Source: Sphingorhabdus sp. 109
GTDB lineage: Bacteria > Pseudomonadota > Alphaproteobacteria > Sphingomonadales > Sphingomonadaceae
Assembly (NCBI RefSeq): GCF_902506555.1
Contig: NZ_LR732707.1
Location: forward strand, 3,500,917-3,564,916
Reading direction: 5' to 3'
DNA: 64,000 nucleotides
Below, one piece after another: positions 37,424 through 45,909 of this stretch. The notes under the pieces are model-generated. The model saw only the letters and a list, made by a program, of their open reading frames with translations, was not told the origin of the DNA and ran no database searches. A program made the position numbers and the translations under genes. Numbering within the stretch: position 1 is the stretch's first letter; each line of letters starts with the position of its first letter.

Positions 37424-39034
37424 ATGACCGGCTCGATGAGGAAAAATGTTTTCGACTATATAATCGTTGGGGCAGGTTCAGGCGGATGCGTGGTGGCTAA
37501 CCGTCTTTCAGCGAACCCGGCGATACAGGTCTGCTTGATTGAAGCTGGCGGAGATGACGATCAGATGCTGGTCAACGTGCCGCTTGGCATGGCCGCCATG
37601 TTGCCAACCAAAATCAATAATTACGGCTATCAAACTGTTCCACAGCCGGGACTCAATGGCCGAAAAGGTTATCAACCGCGTGGCCGTGTTCTTGGTGGAT
37701 CAAGCTCGATCAATGCGATGTGCTATATCCGCGGCCAAGCCGAGGATTATGACGCTTGGGCGGCGGACAGTGCGCCGGGCTGGTCCTATGATGATGTGCT
37801 GCCTTATTTCAAGATGTCGGAATGCAATGAACGCGGTGAAGATCAATATCACGGCGTGTCGGGACCGCTTAACGTAGCAGATCACCGTTCACCCAACCCG
37901 GTTACCGATCTCTTCATCGAGGCTGCAGCGGAACAACAACACAAAACAACAAACGATTTTAACGGAGCTGAACAAGAAGGCGTTGGGCGTTATCAGGTAA
38001 ACCAAAAGGATGGCCGGCGTTGGAGTGTAGCGCGCGGGTATCTGCGACCAATCCTTGATCGACCGAACCTTACGGTGATGACACGAACAAAGGCGCTTCG
38101 CATTATATTGGATGGTGAACGAGCGACGGGCCTGGAGGTGCTTTGCAACAAACGGTCTATGACACTTGGCGCTGATGCCGGCGTTGTGCTGACGAGCGGT
38201 GCGTTCGGTACGCCGCACCTTCTGATGGTATCGGGCGTTGGGCCGGAGTCCGAACTGCGACGCCATTCTATACCCGTCCGGTTGAACATACCGGGAATTG
38301 GCCAGAATCTTCAGGACCATCCTGATCATGTCACGGTATATCGCGCCAAAAGTCCTGATTTATTTGCTGTCAGCCCTGGCGGTGTCGCGCGTATTGGTGC
38401 GTCGATTCCCGACTATATCCGTAATGGTCGTGGTCCGCTTACCAGCAACGCGGCGGAAGGCGGTGCTTTTCTATCCACCAAAGGTCGTGGCAATCGACCA
38501 GATGTCCAGATGCACTTCGTCCACGGCATTATTGATGATCATTCTCGCAAGATCCATTTGGGCGGAGGGATGAGCTGCCATGTTTGCGTGCTGCGACCCG
38601 AGAGCAGGGGTTCCGTGACACTCGGTTCGGCCGACCCTCTTGCCGCTCCTGTCATCGATCCAAATTTTCTCGCAACAGATGGTGATATTAAAACCCTGTT
38701 GTCCGGCTTCAAGCTGGTGCGCGATATTATGGAATCAGACGCGCTTAAGTCCATTCGCGGCACTGAGCTTTTTACAAAGGGCATGAGCGGAGATTCAGAA
38801 CTCATTGATGCGATAAGGGCGCGCGCAGATACAGTCTATCACCCGGTTGGGACATGCCGGATGGGGAATGATGAAACCGCTGTGTGTGACGAAAAATTAA
38901 AGGTTCGCGGCATTCAAAATATCTGGATCGCCGATGCCTCCGTTATGCCCAATCTAATATCCGGCAACACCAATGCCCCGGTAGCGATGATCGCCGAGCG
39001 CGCTGCAGAGTTTATTCTGGAAAACCAAAAATAA
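37424..39034 (+). CDS. GMC-family FAD alcohol dehydrogenase (AlkJ-like)
   Basis: A 536-aa GMC oxidoreductase: the N-terminal FAD fingerprint is YIIVGAGSGGCVVANRLS, GMC signature 1 is GRVLGGSSSINAMCY and the C-terminal His/Asn region is YHPVGTCRMG and NAPVAMIAERAAE. It would oxidise the primary alcohol formed by CYP153 to the aldehyde, passing electrons to a respiratory acceptor. ATG 37424 is used; ATG 37436 is an alternative, and neither has a strong ribosome site. It lies 10 bp after the ferredoxin gene. Confidence 0.92.
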   Translation: MTGSMRKNVFDYIIVGAGSGGCVVANRLSANPAIQVCLIEAGGDDDQMLVNVPLGMAAMLPTKINNYGYQTVPQPGLNGRKGYQPRGRVLGGSSSINAMCYIRGQAEDYDAWAADSAPGWSYDDVLPYFKMSECNERGEDQYHGVSGPLNVADHRSPNPVTDLFIEAAAEQQHKTTNDFNGAEQEGVGRYQVNQKDGRRWSVARGYLRPILDRPNLTVMTRTKALRIILDGERATGLEVLCNKRSMTLGADAGVVLTSGAFGTPHLLMVSGVGPESELRRHSIPVRLNIPGIGQNLQDHPDHVTVYRAKSPDLFAVSPGGVARIGASIPDYIRNGRGPLTSNAAEGGAFLSTKGRGNRPDVQMHFVHGIIDDHSRKIHLGGGMSCHVCVLRPESRGSVTLGSADPLAAPVIDPNFLATDGDIKTLLSGFKLVRDIMESDALKSIRGTELFTKGMSGDSELIDAIRARADTVYHPVGTCRMGNDETAVCDEKLKVRGIQNIWIADASVMPNLISGNTNAPVAMIAERAAEFILENQK

Positions 39035-39063
39035 AAAAAGTCCGAAAAATAGGGAGGAAGAAC

Positions 39064-41637
39064 ATGAACAAAACATATTTGGCTGGAGGTTGCGCGTTAT
39101 TTGTATTGCAAATAGCTCTATCAGGAACTGCCTTGGCCCAAACCAAAGAACAAGATACCAGTGGTTTTGAGGTAATTGTTGTGACTGCGCAAAAGCGGTC
39201 ACAAGCGCTTCAAGATGTTCCCGTCGCTGTGTCCGCATTGACGGCAAAGGAACTGGAATCTCGCGGCGTAGATGAAACATCAGATTTGCAAGGATTTGTA
39301 CCAAGTCTTCAGATCACCACGCCTTATGGCCGCACCCAACCGAACTTCGCACTGCGCGGCGTTTCAGTGGCTAATGAATTTAATGCTTCAACCGCTTCGC
39401 CTGTCGGTGTGTATGTTGACGAAGTTTACCAGAGCTTCCGTGCCAGCCACGGTCAGCAGCTTTACGATCTGGAACGCGTTGAGGTGTTGCGTGGGCCGCA
39501 AGGAACGCTTTATGGGCGGAACACAACCGGCGGTGCCATCAGCTTTTTTTCAAACAAACCCGAACTTGTTGATACAACTGGAACGCTTTCGGTTGGCTAC
39601 GGTAATTACGACACAAAGACAATCCAAGGTGCGATAGAAACAACTCTGGTTCCTGATGTGCTTGGTATCCGCTTTGCGGGAACCTTTGCCAAGGGCGATG
39701 GCTGGCAATTCAATCCCGTTCAGAACCGCGATACCGGCACGACAAATTCGATTGCTGGCCGCCTGTCGGTCCGTTTCAAACCAACTGATACACTTGATAT
39801 CAACTTGAAGGGATATATTTCCCGGGACAATCCGGTTGCACCCAACCCGTATGCGTTCGGTCAATATGCAGAGGGCCGTGATGTTTTGGGTTATTCACGT
39901 TTCGATCCCGCCCAGAATGGGGGGCGCGCGCTAAACCGCGACGAGGTATCTGCCGATACGGGCGGAAACTACTACACTCTGTCGAAGGGTCTGGCGCTAA
40001 ACGTCGCCTACGAGATTAGTGACAGCCTCTCGGTTACATCGATTACCGGTTATGATACTGGGAATTACAGCATTTCTCCGTTTGACTGTGACGGTTCACC
40101 GAATGACGTTTGCGCGATCCGTTTCAATTCAACGAGCAAAAATTTCAATCAGGATCTGCGCTTTGCTTACAAGGACGACCGTTTCAATCTGATCGCTGGA
40201 CTTTATTATGGTGTAGATAAAATCAAAACGCGGAACGGGATCGATTTCTTTGGTGTTCTGGATCCAGTGTTGCGCAGTTTCGGCATTGGCGACTCGTTTT
40301 TTAACGCACCTGTTTCTGCACCTCAGGCTGCTGCGATTGTCCCGGCATTTTTGGTCAATCCAGCCCTTGACCCCACTCTTGCATCGAGCTGTGCACCGGT
40401 TGCAACCGGGAATCCCAACGGGTTCCTTGATGCGAGATCGCTTATTGCCCTCCAGACCGATATCCAGATTGATAATTCGGCTGGCGGCGGCTTCGGTGGA
40501 GCCCTTTCTGCTGCGTGTCGGGCAGCTGGCGCTCCCCCATTTGGACCAATAACCGGTGAACAGAATTTCACCGTCGAACGTCCTTCCGCTGCCATTTATG
40601 CTGATGCCAGTTATGATGTGACCAACGAACTGACGGTCAGTGTCGGCTTGCGTTACACCAAAGACAAAGTGAACTACCTCAACGGACGAACAGTGCTGGT
40701 TGATTTGGGGGGAACCGAGCGAGCAAGTACGATTCCCTATACCTTCCCCTTCAACCCAAACCAACCTCCGCTTGAGCAACGCGAAAAAGAAAGCCGAGTC
40801 ACGGGGCGGATCAATGTCAGTTATGATTTCACCGACGATGTGTTGGGATATGTCAATTTCAGCCGAGGATATCGCAGCGGCAGTTTTAATGGGTTAGCGT
40901 ATCAGGGAACCGATCAGGTCTATTATGTTGAGCCGGAGCAGATAAACGCATATGAAGGCGGTCTGAAAACGCTCCTGTTTGATCGGCGCGTCCAGCTTAA
41001 TTTAGCTGGCTTTTACTACGACTACAGCAACCATCAGGTCACTCAGGTGATTGGAGCGACGACGTTTGTTCGCAGCGCCAATGGCAAACTCTACGGCGGT
41101 GAGGCGGAACTCGCAATCATTGCTACCGATAACCTGCGCTTTGACGCATCGGTCAGCTTGTTGCGCAGTAAATATCAAGGAAATGTTGTCGATCCTACTG
41201 ATCCTCGAAGCCCCACACGCAATGTAAACGGAAATCCGTTCCCCAACGCTCCACGCGAGACGTTTTCTGCAGGGTTCGACTGGGACGTTTTTGACACTGA
41301 TTCAGGCAAGCTAAGTCTGCGCGGTGATGCTGCGTATACGGGAAAATATTTCTTCGATCCGTTTGGCGACTACGGCCAAACACCCTGTGATCGCCCAGGT
41401 GCACCTGGTAGCGTCCGTCCTGCAGGCCCGGCAATCACTTGCGGAAACCCGGGCTACTGGCTCGTCAATAGCCGGTTGACATATCAGAAGGATAATTTTT
41501 CAGCGAGCCTGTGGGCCAAGAACCTGACCAACAAGGTCTATTATAGCTACGGGTTGAACATAGACATCTTCGGACTCGATTATCTTAACCGGGGAACACC
41601 GCGCACATATGGCATCGAGGCAACGGTGAAGTTCTAA
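39064..41637 (+). CDS. TonB-dependent outer-membrane receptor
   Basis: An 857-aa receptor with a signal peptide (cleaved near TALAQ), a TonB-box-like EVIVVTAQKR segment, a plug domain (QDVPVAVSALTAKEL; VEVLRGPQGTLYGRN) and a 22-strand barrel ending in the aromatic residue Phe of ATVKF. GGGAGGAAG precedes the ATG. Position in the alkane cluster suggests import of hydrophobic substrate or a carrier, as is common in sphingomonads. The substrate cannot be read from sequence. Confidence 0.95.
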   Translation: MNKTYLAGGCALFVLQIALSGTALAQTKEQDTSGFEVIVVTAQKRSQALQDVPVAVSALTAKELESRGVDETSDLQGFVPSLQITTPYGRTQPNFALRGVSVANEFNASTASPVGVYVDEVYQSFRASHGQQLYDLERVEVLRGPQGTLYGRNTTGGAISFFSNKPELVDTTGTLSVGYGNYDTKTIQGAIETTLVPDVLGIRFAGTFAKGDGWQFNPVQNRDTGTTNSIAGRLSVRFKPTDTLDINLKGYISRDNPVAPNPYAFGQYAEGRDVLGYSRFDPAQNGGRALNRDEVSADTGGNYYTLSKGLALNVAYEISDSLSVTSITGYDTGNYSISPFDCDGSPNDVCAIRFNSTSKNFNQDLRFAYKDDRFNLIAGLYYGVDKIKTRNGIDFFGVLDPVLRSFGIGDSFFNAPVSAPQAAAIVPAFLVNPALDPTLASSCAPVATGNPNGFLDARSLIALQTDIQIDNSAGGGFGGALSAACRAAGAPPFGPITGEQNFTVERPSAAIYADASYDVTNELTVSVGLRYTKDKVNYLNGRTVLVDLGGTERASTIPYTFPFNPNQPPLEQREKESRVTGRINVSYDFTDDVLGYVNFSRGYRSGSFNGLAYQGTDQVYYVEPEQINAYEGGLKTLLFDRRVQLNLAGFYYDYSNHQVTQVIGATTFVRSANGKLYGGEAELAIIATDNLRFDASVSLLRSKYQGNVVDPTDPRSPTRNVNGNPFPNAPRETFSAGFDWDVFDTDSGKLSLRGDAAYTGKYFFDPFGDYGQTPCDRPGAPGSVRPAGPAITCGNPGYWLVNSRLTYQKDNFSASLWAKNLTNKVYYSYGLNIDIFGLDYLNRGTPRTYGIEATVKF

Positions 41638-41933
41638 CGTGCGGCGTGCTCAACGCTAAGAAACTTTCGGCAAGGCGAACCGGCGCTGCGTCGACCTCCG
41701 ATTGTGGTCTTGGTAATTTAACATGACCAAATGACAAAGGGGATGTTGTTCAGGATTGTAAACGCAATCATTGGACCTCATCCCCTTAGATCATAATTAC
41801 CTTGCACCGTTCGGGTTTTTGCGGACATCAGTTTTCGCGTCGCCGGCGAACGGAGCCCTTTGTTTGCAGTTTACGCCTAACTAAGGAATTTTGAGTATGC
41901 CTTGTTGAGTATGCCTTGTTGGAAGATAAATGG
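41638..41933. repeat. Intergenic region with nested inverted repeats and a 14-bp tandem repeat
   Basis: Two inverted pairs are nested: GGTAATT (41712-41718) with AATTACC (41795-41801), and AAAGGGGATG/CATCCCCTT (41736-41745 and 41779-41787). Together they could fold about 90 nt into one long structure after the TonB receptor gene. Separately, TTGAGTATGCCTTG is repeated exactly at 41891-41904 and 41905-41918 just before the thioesterase start. No gene was recognised here. Confidence 0.55.
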
Positions 41934-42776
41934 ATGACTGCGCAATCTAAGCCAGATGAACAGACGGGTGAGAAAATGCGGGTTCGACTTGTAACCCCTT
42001 ACCAATTGACGCTCGGTATGGAATTGCTGGAATGCAGCAGCGGGCGTTCGATCAGTCGAATGAAAGCCAATAGGCGGATTGCCAAAGCTCCGGGAAATCC
42101 AAACCTTGATCCGCTAGCACTCATGGGCTTTATGGACCAAGGATTGTCCCAATCGTTGCAAGGTTTGATTGGGACAGAAATCGGGATTTCAACTTTTGAT
42201 TTGCGGATCGGACTTTTATCAGGATCTTCGATGGGAGATGAATTGACGTTGACCGCCGAAGCGGTGATGGTTGGTAAAGCATCTGCCACTGTAACAGGCA
42301 GTGTAACCAACTCGTCCCAAGATATCGTCGGAACAGCAACAGGCCTGTTTCGTTTGGGGAGCTTTCCGGGGGGTGCTCCGGCCGACTATAATTTGGTCGG
42401 TGATTTCGATCCTCAAGCAATGCCCGGACCGATGAGCACCAGTTTGGGCTTATCGGGCGCACCAGGCTCGCCACAAATTGCTGCAGGAAACCGGGCCGTT
42501 TTGGGCTGGGAGAGCGGAAATATTGTCCATGGCGGCGCCGTTGCTGCGGCGCTGATGGCTGCATGCCAGGGCCGAGTGGCAGGCGGTGAAAGTTCGATCG
42601 GCCAGCAGCTAGAGTCAATTGACATTCGTTATTTGCGTCCAGCCGTAGGTTCGCGCGATCTATTCACGCACAGCTGTTTTGAACGTGAAGGCAAAGCCGC
42701 GAGCTTTGTCCGCGCCACCTGTTTTCATGAATCAGAGAAACCACTAGCCACGGCGATAGCAACTTTTGTGCGCTAG
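41934..42776 (+). CDS. Double-hotdog acyl-CoA thioesterase-like protein
   Basis: A 280-aa protein made of two PaaI-like hotdog units. The second has the acyl-CoA-thioesterase loop pattern (SGNIVHGGAVAAALMAACQG) and RYLRPAVG. The frame is open from TTG 41916; ATG 41934 is preferred, with GGAAG about 9 nt upstream. Predicted to hydrolyse acyl-CoAs, perhaps in recycling CoA during fatty-chain degradation. The first hotdog unit lacks an obvious active site. Confidence 0.8.
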   Translation: MTAQSKPDEQTGEKMRVRLVTPYQLTLGMELLECSSGRSISRMKANRRIAKAPGNPNLDPLALMGFMDQGLSQSLQGLIGTEIGISTFDLRIGLLSGSSMGDELTLTAEAVMVGKASATVTGSVTNSSQDIVGTATGLFRLGSFPGGAPADYNLVGDFDPQAMPGPMSTSLGLSGAPGSPQIAAGNRAVLGWESGNIVHGGAVAAALMAACQGRVAGGESSIGQQLESIDIRYLRPAVGSRDLFTHSCFEREGKAASFVRATCFHESEKPLATAIATFVR

Positions 42777-42859
42777 CGCATATTTGATTGGTGTCCCGGC
42801 AGGTATCAACGGTATAATTCACCGTCCGATAATTATTAAATTAATTGGCCTGGACTGCA

Positions 42860-42895
42860 AAAAAAAGGGAGCGAGTGGCCCCAGCCACTCGCTCC
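42860..42895 (-). terminator. Rho-independent terminator of the marR gene
   Basis: A perfect 12-bp stem (GGAGCGAGTGGC at 42868-42879 with GCCACTCGCTCC at 42884-42895) and a 4-nt loop. On the minus strand the stem is followed by eight T (complement of the A run at 42859-42866), which places a strong intrinsic terminator 59 bp after the marR stop. On the plus strand there is no T run, so it would end the marR transcript only. Confidence 0.82.
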
Positions 42896-42953
42896 AGCTG
42901 ATCCAACGGGAGAGAAGGATCAGAACTCGCTAAAATTTTGGGAGATTAAACAC

Positions 42954-43427
42954 TCAACATTCCCTTAGATTCCCAACCATTTTTTCCATCGCGGTTCGGA
43001 TGATGGCCACGTCTGCGTTGGAAACGCCTTTGAACATCTTTTTATAAACGGCGTTAGCCTCTTTCCGAAGTTGTGGAATGATATCGATTACCTTTGGACG
43101 CAGGAATATCCGCCAGACGCGCCGGTCGCCTTCTGCGGACCGGCGTTCGACAAATCTCAGTTTTTCAAGATGATCAATCGTTAATCCGATCGTAGCGCGT
43201 TCCAGCTCAAGGCAATTTGCCAACTCGGTTTGCGTCATTCCCTCGGTCTTGATCAGATAGGCCAATGTTCTCCACTGTGTGCGGGACAAGCCGAACTGGG
43301 CAATCGATTCATCAAATGCCTTGCGCAGAACTCGGGGTACTTCCTCCAGCAAAAACGCAAACTCATCGGTCTCATTAAGGAACCCGTCTTGCGCGTTGGC
43401 ACTCATTGTAGCTGTTTTGGTTGTCAT
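42954..43427 (-). CDS. MarR-family transcriptional regulator
   Basis: A 157-aa winged-helix repressor (TQTELANCLELERATIGLTIDHLEKLRFVERR, then DRRVWRI wing). Start is uncertain: ATG 43427 or ATG 43439, neither with a clear ribosome site. It is divergent from the hydrolase-thioesterase-RND genes, 76 bp away, and an 18-bp near-palindrome lies in that gap, so it probably represses this efflux operon. Confidence 0.85.
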   Translation of the reverse strand: MTTKTATMSANAQDGFLNETDEFAFLLEEVPRVLRKAFDESIAQFGLSRTQWRTLAYLIKTEGMTQTELANCLELERATIGLTIDHLEKLRFVERRSAEGDRRVWRIFLRPKVIDIIPQLRKEANAVYKKMFKGVSNADVAIIRTAMEKMVGNLREC

Positions 43428-43471
43428 GATAGTGACCATATCGTAAATTTAATATAATATAAAGCCCTTTA

Positions 43472-43489
43472 CTGTCTATCACTATACAG
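43472..43489. promoter_or_regulatory. Candidate MarR operator
   Basis: The 18-bp near-palindrome with ends CTGT and ACAG (core TAT-cac-TAT-A) sits 15 bp before the hydrolase start. A second related pair, ATAGTGA (43429-43435) and TCACTAT (43479-43485), overlaps the marR start and this site. Such symmetric 16-20 bp sites between divergent genes are typical for MarR-type regulators. Confidence 0.45.
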
Positions 43490-43503
43490 CCTATAAAATC
43501 AGT

Positions 43504-44388
43504 ATGGACCATGAAGAGAGTATCTTGGCCGGTCACAACGGCTTGCAGATCACGGCAAGCACGACTGGGCCAAAAACCGGCTTTCCGGTAATGCTTGCGC
43601 ATGGTGGAGGGCAAACCCGTCATGCCTGGGTGAAGGTGCTGGACGAACTCGCAAATGCTGGCTACCGCGCGACGGCCATTGACATGCGTGGTCATGGGGA
43701 CAGTGAATGGGCATCAGATGGCGCTTACGATATGCGCGATTTTGCGCGTGATCTTGTCGCTATTTCCAAGCAGCTTAGTAATCCTCCAGCGTTAGTGGGA
43801 GCGTCACTGGGCGGAATCGCGGGTATGATTGCGGCCGGTGAACTGGCTCCTGCAGGTTTTAGGTCGCTCACCTTGGTTGATATCGCGCCGAAGATGGAAG
43901 CCGTCGGGGTATCAAGAGTGGTCGGGTTCATGCAGGCCCACATGACAGATGGATTTTCCTCCCCAGAAGAAGCTGCCAAAATTATCGCCGAGTATATGCC
44001 ACAGCGAGAGAAACGCACCGGCACAGGCAAGCTTGATCGATATTTACGCAAACGGGAAAACGGGCGATATTATTGGCATTGGGACCCCAATTTTATTCAC
44101 CATGTGACGCACGCTCGGGACAACGCTGCCGAAGCAAAAGAGAATGGTTTCGACAGGTTAAGCGCTGCGGCTGCCAGGTTGACACTGCCGGTTCATCTCA
44201 TACGCGGAGGTTCCAGCGACATGGTCTCTGAAGAAGCTGTGGCCCATTTCCAAACGCTGGTTCCTAGCGCGCTTTTAACCGACATTGCGGATGCTAGCCA
44301 TATGGTCGTCGGTGACCGCAATGATGCGTTTTGTTCGGCGATAATCTCCTTTTTGAATGCGACCCACAATCGCGGTGCCGCAGCATGA
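43504..44388 (+). CDS. Alpha/beta hydrolase
   Basis: A 294-aa alpha/beta hydrolase: oxyanion region LAHGGGQ, nucleophile elbow GASLGG (Ser about residue 99), and C-terminal His in ADASHMVVGDRND. The Gly-His-Gly motif MRGHGDSE is present. Could hydrolyse esters, lactones or epoxides; not decidable from sequence. It overlaps the next gene (ATGA), so they are one transcript with the RND pump. Confidence 0.88.
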   Translation: MDHEESILAGHNGLQITASTTGPKTGFPVMLAHGGGQTRHAWVKVLDELANAGYRATAIDMRGHGDSEWASDGAYDMRDFARDLVAISKQLSNPPALVGASLGGIAGMIAAGELAPAGFRSLTLVDIAPKMEAVGVSRVVGFMQAHMTDGFSSPEEAAKIIAEYMPQREKRTGTGKLDRYLRKRENGRYYWHWDPNFIHHVTHARDNAAEAKENGFDRLSAAAARLTLPVHLIRGGSSDMVSEEAVAHFQTLVPSALLTDIADASHMVVGDRNDAFCSAIISFLNATHNRGAAA

Positions 44389-44786
44389 AATATGATACGG
44401 AAAATCTTGCTGACGTAATGCAGATTGCGCCTTTCCATCGCTGGTTGGGTCTGAAAATTGTTCAGCAAAACAACGATCAACTGGAACTGGAAATGCCGTG
44501 GCGGGACGAACTCGTATCTAATCCCGTGATTGGAGCCGTGCACGGCGGCATATTGGCATCTCTGATCGATTTAACCGGGCTTTATGCGATTATTGCTGCA
44601 GGGGGCGTTGCCAGGGCGACCGTGGATCTGAGGGTAGATTATCATCGGGCAGCCACCAACGGCCCGCTTCGTGCAATTGGGCAGGTCGTGAAGCTAGGAA
44701 AAACCATAAGCACCGCAGACACCCGCATTTTAGATGATGATGATCGCTTGGTAGCCAGCGGGCGCGGGACATATTTGAGCACGTAA
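44385..44786 (+). CDS. PaaI-type hotdog thioesterase
   Basis: A 133-aa single hotdog protein with the PaaI pattern (VHGGILASLIDLTGLYAI and RVDYHRAA). Acyl-CoA thioesterase activity expected, in line with the thioesterase at 41934. It overlaps the hydrolase by 4 nt, and its stop touches the following gene without a gap. Confidence 0.85.
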   Translation: MKYDTENLADVMQIAPFHRWLGLKIVQQNNDQLELEMPWRDELVSNPVIGAVHGGILASLIDLTGLYAIIAAGGVARATVDLRVDYHRAATNGPLRAIGQVVKLGKTISTADTRILDDDDRLVASGRGTYLST

Positions 44787-45905
44787 ATGGGTGTCAAAAA
44801 TATCATATTTCTCTTGTCTGTAGCCATGCTGGGCTTGGTTTCGGGCTGTGCGAACGACGATACTGCGAATGCCAATGATGATGACATTCAAACAAGCGCC
44901 GCATTCGAAGTAGACTTTCTGATAGCGAAGTCCGAACCTTTGGCCGATCCTGTCGAGGTTTTTGGAACGATTGCGGCCAAGCAGAGCAGCGCAATCGGCG
45001 CTCTCGTGGAAGGACCGCTTGAAACTATGTTTGTGACCGTCGGCGATAGGGTCAAAAAGGGCCAAGCGCTTTTCCAGATCAGGCAAGCAGATTATAAAAG
45101 ACGGGTTGCGGAAGCATCCGCAGCGCTACGCCTGACGGAAGCGCAGGCGACACAGGCCCAGCGCCAACATGACCGCGTAATTGCGCTTTCCCCGCGAGGC
45201 TTTGTATCGAAAGCACAGGTCGAAAGGGTTGAAACAGACCTGGTCGTCGCGAAAGCGCAGGTATCTCAATCGCAATCGCTACTGGCCACGGCCAAACAGG
45301 CGCTGCGCGATACTGTTGCCCGCGCTCCATATAACGGCGTCGTTACAGCCAGATTGGTCGATGAGGGGTCCTATCTCAACAATCGCTTTTCGATGGGTGA
45401 ACAATCTGCAGCCTTGCAACTACAGGAATTAGAAATAGTGGCAGCAATCGTCAGTGCTCCGCAGGCCCGGGTTGATGATTTCAAGCTCAACCAGAAGGCA
45501 AAAGTTTATATTGATGGCTTTGATGAGCCTTTCGACAGCTTTGTGTTCATCATCAATGACCGGGTTGACCCGGAATCCCGGACGGTCGAATTGCGATTGC
45601 CGATAAGAAACCCCAATTATCGAATCAGTAGCGGACTTGGCGTGCGCGCGCTTATCGAGACGCCGCCGGAATCCGCAATTATTCTTCCTAGATCAGCCGT
45701 GAAAGGTGATAGCGCAGCCGCATATATATTCCTGTTTGAGAAAGGCATCGCACGCCGAAGGGATGTAAAGGTCGAAAGCATAGATTTCGAACGGGTCAAG
45801 GTCACCCAGGGCGTCCGGACCGGCGAAAAAATCATCCAAAACCCACCATCCACTTTGCGCGATGGGCAAAAAGTAGAGCGCAAGCAAAGAAAGCCTGCAC
45901 GGTAA
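44787..45905 (+). CDS. RND efflux membrane fusion lipoprotein
   Basis: A 372-aa periplasmic adaptor (HlyD/AcrA type) with lipobox VSGC near residue 21, lipoyl/barrel-sandwich halves (GPLETMFVTVGDRVKKGQALFQI) and a helical hairpin (about residues 110-190). It connects the RND permease to an outer-membrane channel. Start ATG 44787 follows directly after the hotdog gene's stop. It lacks an outer-membrane factor gene downstream. Confidence 0.93.
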   Translation: MGVKNIIFLLSVAMLGLVSGCANDDTANANDDDIQTSAAFEVDFLIAKSEPLADPVEVFGTIAAKQSSAIGALVEGPLETMFVTVGDRVKKGQALFQIRQADYKRRVAEASAALRLTEAQATQAQRQHDRVIALSPRGFVSKAQVERVETDLVVAKAQVSQSQSLLATAKQALRDTVARAPYNGVVTARLVDEGSYLNNRFSMGEQSAALQLQELEIVAAIVSAPQARVDDFKLNQKAKVYIDGFDEPFDSFVFIINDRVDPESRTVELRLPIRNPNYRISSGLGVRALIETPPESAIILPRSAVKGDSAAAYIFLFEKGIARRRDVKVESIDFERVKVTQGVRTGEKIIQNPPSTLRDGQKVERKQRKPAR

Positions 45906-45909
45906 GCTG

